A stretch of 64,000 nucleotides of DNA from Gallionellaceae bacterium (GTDB taxonomy: Bacteria; Pseudomonadota; Gammaproteobacteria; Burkholderiales; Gallionellaceae): positions 62,001 through 126,000 of the forward strand of contig VBWD01000002.1 in the NCBI GenBank assembly GCA_006218055.1, read 5' to 3'. The notes under the pieces are model-generated. The model searched no databases and was not told where the DNA came from. It saw only the letters and a program-made list of their open reading frames with translations. Shown here in pieces: positions 62,351 to 64,000 of the stretch; position 1 is the first letter of the stretch, and every line of letters begins with the position of its first letter. Both the position numbers and the translations under genes were made by a program.

Positions 62351-63361
62351 ATGCCTGTCAATCCGCTCGCCGCTGCACTCACTAAACTCGCCCTGAACGA
62401 CAAGCCGCTGATCGCAGCGGCTACCGACAAACCCAATCCCAAGCCGGGGCTAAAACTCGAGATCGGCCAACAGGTTCAAGGAACGGTGCAGGCGCAGACT
62501 GCTCCGGGTCAATTCCAAGTCCGCATCGCAGACCATGTCGTACAGTTACAATTGCCTGCCTTCGTGCGCAGTGGTGATCTCATCTCACTGCAAGTCACCT
62601 CCTTGCAACCGCGTCTGGCATTCTCGCTCTCCTCGGCCACCAATCCTGTTTCCACGTCGGAACAACTCAGTTCTGCCTCACGCATGCTGTCTTCCATGAC
62701 GCAACAACCGCTGGAACAGCCTTACGTGAAATCCCTACAGCGCGCACCGCTATGGATCGCCAGCCAAGCCTCCGCGCCCGACACCACCGTACTGGCGGAC
62801 AAACTGCATAACGCATTGAGCCACAGCGGACTGTTCTACGAATCACATCAAGCGCAGTGGATCGCAGGGATGCGTAGCACACCACAACTGATGCAAGAAC
62901 CGCAGAACCAACTACCTCAACAAACCACCGCGACGCCGAGTGACACCGTAGTAAAGCCGAGTGTGAGCACTTCACTCAACACCATTCCCGAGCATCTGCA
63001 AAATCTGGTGCAACAGCAACTACACACGCTAGAGACTCGACAAGTGTTGTGGCAAGGCGTGGCATGGCAAGGTCAAGAGATGCGCTGGGAAGTGCGTGAA
63101 GAATCTCCACGGCGTGGTGCCACAGGCGAACAGGATGGCCAATGGGTCACCGAGATACATCTCGACCTGCCGCATCTGGGTAGCTTGACGGCGCGATTGA
63201 GCCTCAACGGTGGTGCAGTCAACCTGACCCTCAATGCACGCGAGGAAAAGACACGCGAGCTATTGGGTAGCGCAAGCTCCCAACTCGTCTCCGCACTGAA
63301 CGAACGCGACATCCCAGTATTGCAGACTCGCATTAAACAGATGGAGGCTGCGCCGCTATGA
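62351..63361 (+). CDS. Flagellar hook-length control-like protein (FliK C-terminal domain)
   Basis: C-terminal VTEIHLDLPHLGSLTARLSLNGGAVNLTLNAREEKTRELLGSASSQLVSALNERDIPV. Confidence 0.82.
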   Translation: MPVNPLAAALTKLALNDKPLIAAATDKPNPKPGLKLEIGQQVQGTVQAQTAPGQFQVRIADHVVQLQLPAFVRSGDLISLQVTSLQPRLAFSLSSATNPVSTSEQLSSASRMLSSMTQQPLEQPYVKSLQRAPLWIASQASAPDTTVLADKLHNALSHSGLFYESHQAQWIAGMRSTPQLMQEPQNQLPQQTTATPSDTVVKPSVSTSLNTIPEHLQNLVQQQLHTLETRQVLWQGVAWQGQEMRWEVREESPRRGATGEQDGQWVTEIHLDLPHLGSLTARLSLNGGAVNLTLNAREEKTRELLGSASSQLVSALNERDIPVLQTRIKQMEAAPL

Positions 63362-63675
63362 ACGCCTCCAACAAACGCCAAATGGCGGTCGCCCTCGCCT
63401 ACCAAAGTGGTGACGCCGCACCCAAAGTCGTGGCCAGTGGTCGCGGCCTCATCGCTCAAGCCATCATTGAGCGCGCCAAGGAGCACGGCGTGTATGTGCA
63501 TGAGTCTGAGGAATTGGTCGGCATGCTGATGCAAGTGGAGTTGGACCAGCACATCCCGCCGCAACTCTACCTGGCTGTCGCCGAGCTATTGGCATGGTTA
63601 TATCGTTTGGAGCGAGGGGAAATCCCCGCTATTCCACGTACGAAGCCCTCCCTTACCCCTTTAGAATCAAAATAA
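63358..63675 (+). CDS. FlhB cytoplasmic-domain homologue (EscU/YscU/HrcU superfamily)
   Basis: AVALAYQSGDAAPKVVASGRGLIAQAIIERAKEHGVYVHESEELVGMLMQVELDQHIPPQLYLAVAELLAWLYRLE; no NPTH and no TM region. Confidence 0.88.
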   Translation: MNASNKRQMAVALAYQSGDAAPKVVASGRGLIAQAIIERAKEHGVYVHESEELVGMLMQVELDQHIPPQLYLAVAELLAWLYRLERGEIPAIPRTKPSLTPLESK

Positions 63676-63700
63676 GACAAATCCCAATATAGGCGGCATC

Positions 63701-64000
63701 ATGCGTAGCAAAGAAGTTCCGCTCAAGATCGAAGTGTTCGCCAACGATGAAGAGAACGACTTCATCATCCACGACCCCAGAGAGATCGCCTCCGTCCTGC
63801 GCGATATCGCCACCCATCGCAGCCGTGTCGCCCTCTATTTCAACGACGCCAACAGCATGGTACTCACCCTACTACTGGCGGTGGACGAGACCGGTGTGTG
63901 GGTGGATGCGGCCGCCAATCCGCTGGACAACCGCCATATCGAACGCAGCAGCCGCATCGTATTCGTCAGCACGCACAATCAAGCTAAAGTGCAATGGGTC
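63701..64000 (+). CDS. YcgR-type flagellar brake protein, N-terminal part (cut by window edge)
   Basis: ATG at 63701: MRSKEVPLKIEVFANDEENDFIIHDPREIASVLRDIATHRSRVALYFNDANSMVLTLLLAVDE. Confidence 0.72.
   Translation, partial: MRSKEVPLKIEVFANDEENDFIIHDPREIASVLRDIATHRSRVALYFNDANSMVLTLLLAVDETGVWVDAAANPLDNRHIERSSRIVFVSTHNQAKVQWV

Overview
The window looks like chromosomal DNA from a betaproteobacterium (Gallionellaceae/Nitrosomonadales-like gene content; taxonomy is inference). It is almost entirely coding. Blocks, left to right: a c-di-GMP signalling locus (partial response regulator, PAS-GGDEF-EAL protein, lipoprotein substrate-binding protein); udg, rimI, tsaB, ispF, ispD; a disrupted mfd; a HigBA/RelE-type TA pair plus HNH protein; rlmF, serB, class II RNR; DUF1415-SrkA fusion, rhlE-like helicase, ychF, pth, rplY, prs; tRNA-Gln; ispE, lolB, TPR protein; Gld-like ABC operon; mutM, LexA-like repressor; XRE/methyltransferase pair; fdx, coaD, rsmD, two M16 peptidases; ftsY, ftsE, ftsX, rpoH; sspB, sspA; cytochrome bc1; HtrA; tatCBA, his operon; two-component system, GGDEF protein; flagellar filament genes (fliC, flaG, fliD, fliS, fliT, fliK-like, flhB-C-like, ycgR). 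Most striking observations: (1) an exact 30-nt tandem duplication inside the tRNA-Gln(TTG) gene, giving two complete anticodon arms; (2) a net ~26-nt deletion/frameshift in mfd; (3) a palindromic CTCTCCC..GGGAGAG repeat family inserted in frame in tsaB, mfd and mutM; (4) a near-perfect CIRCE operator on the rpoH promoter; (5) paired palindromes upstream of a LexA-like gene; (6) a 17-bp perfect inverted repeat in the divergent promoter of an XRE regulator/SAM-methyltransferase pair. No CRISPR, rRNA, prophage or IS element was seen. All identifications are from reading the sequence; no searches were run.
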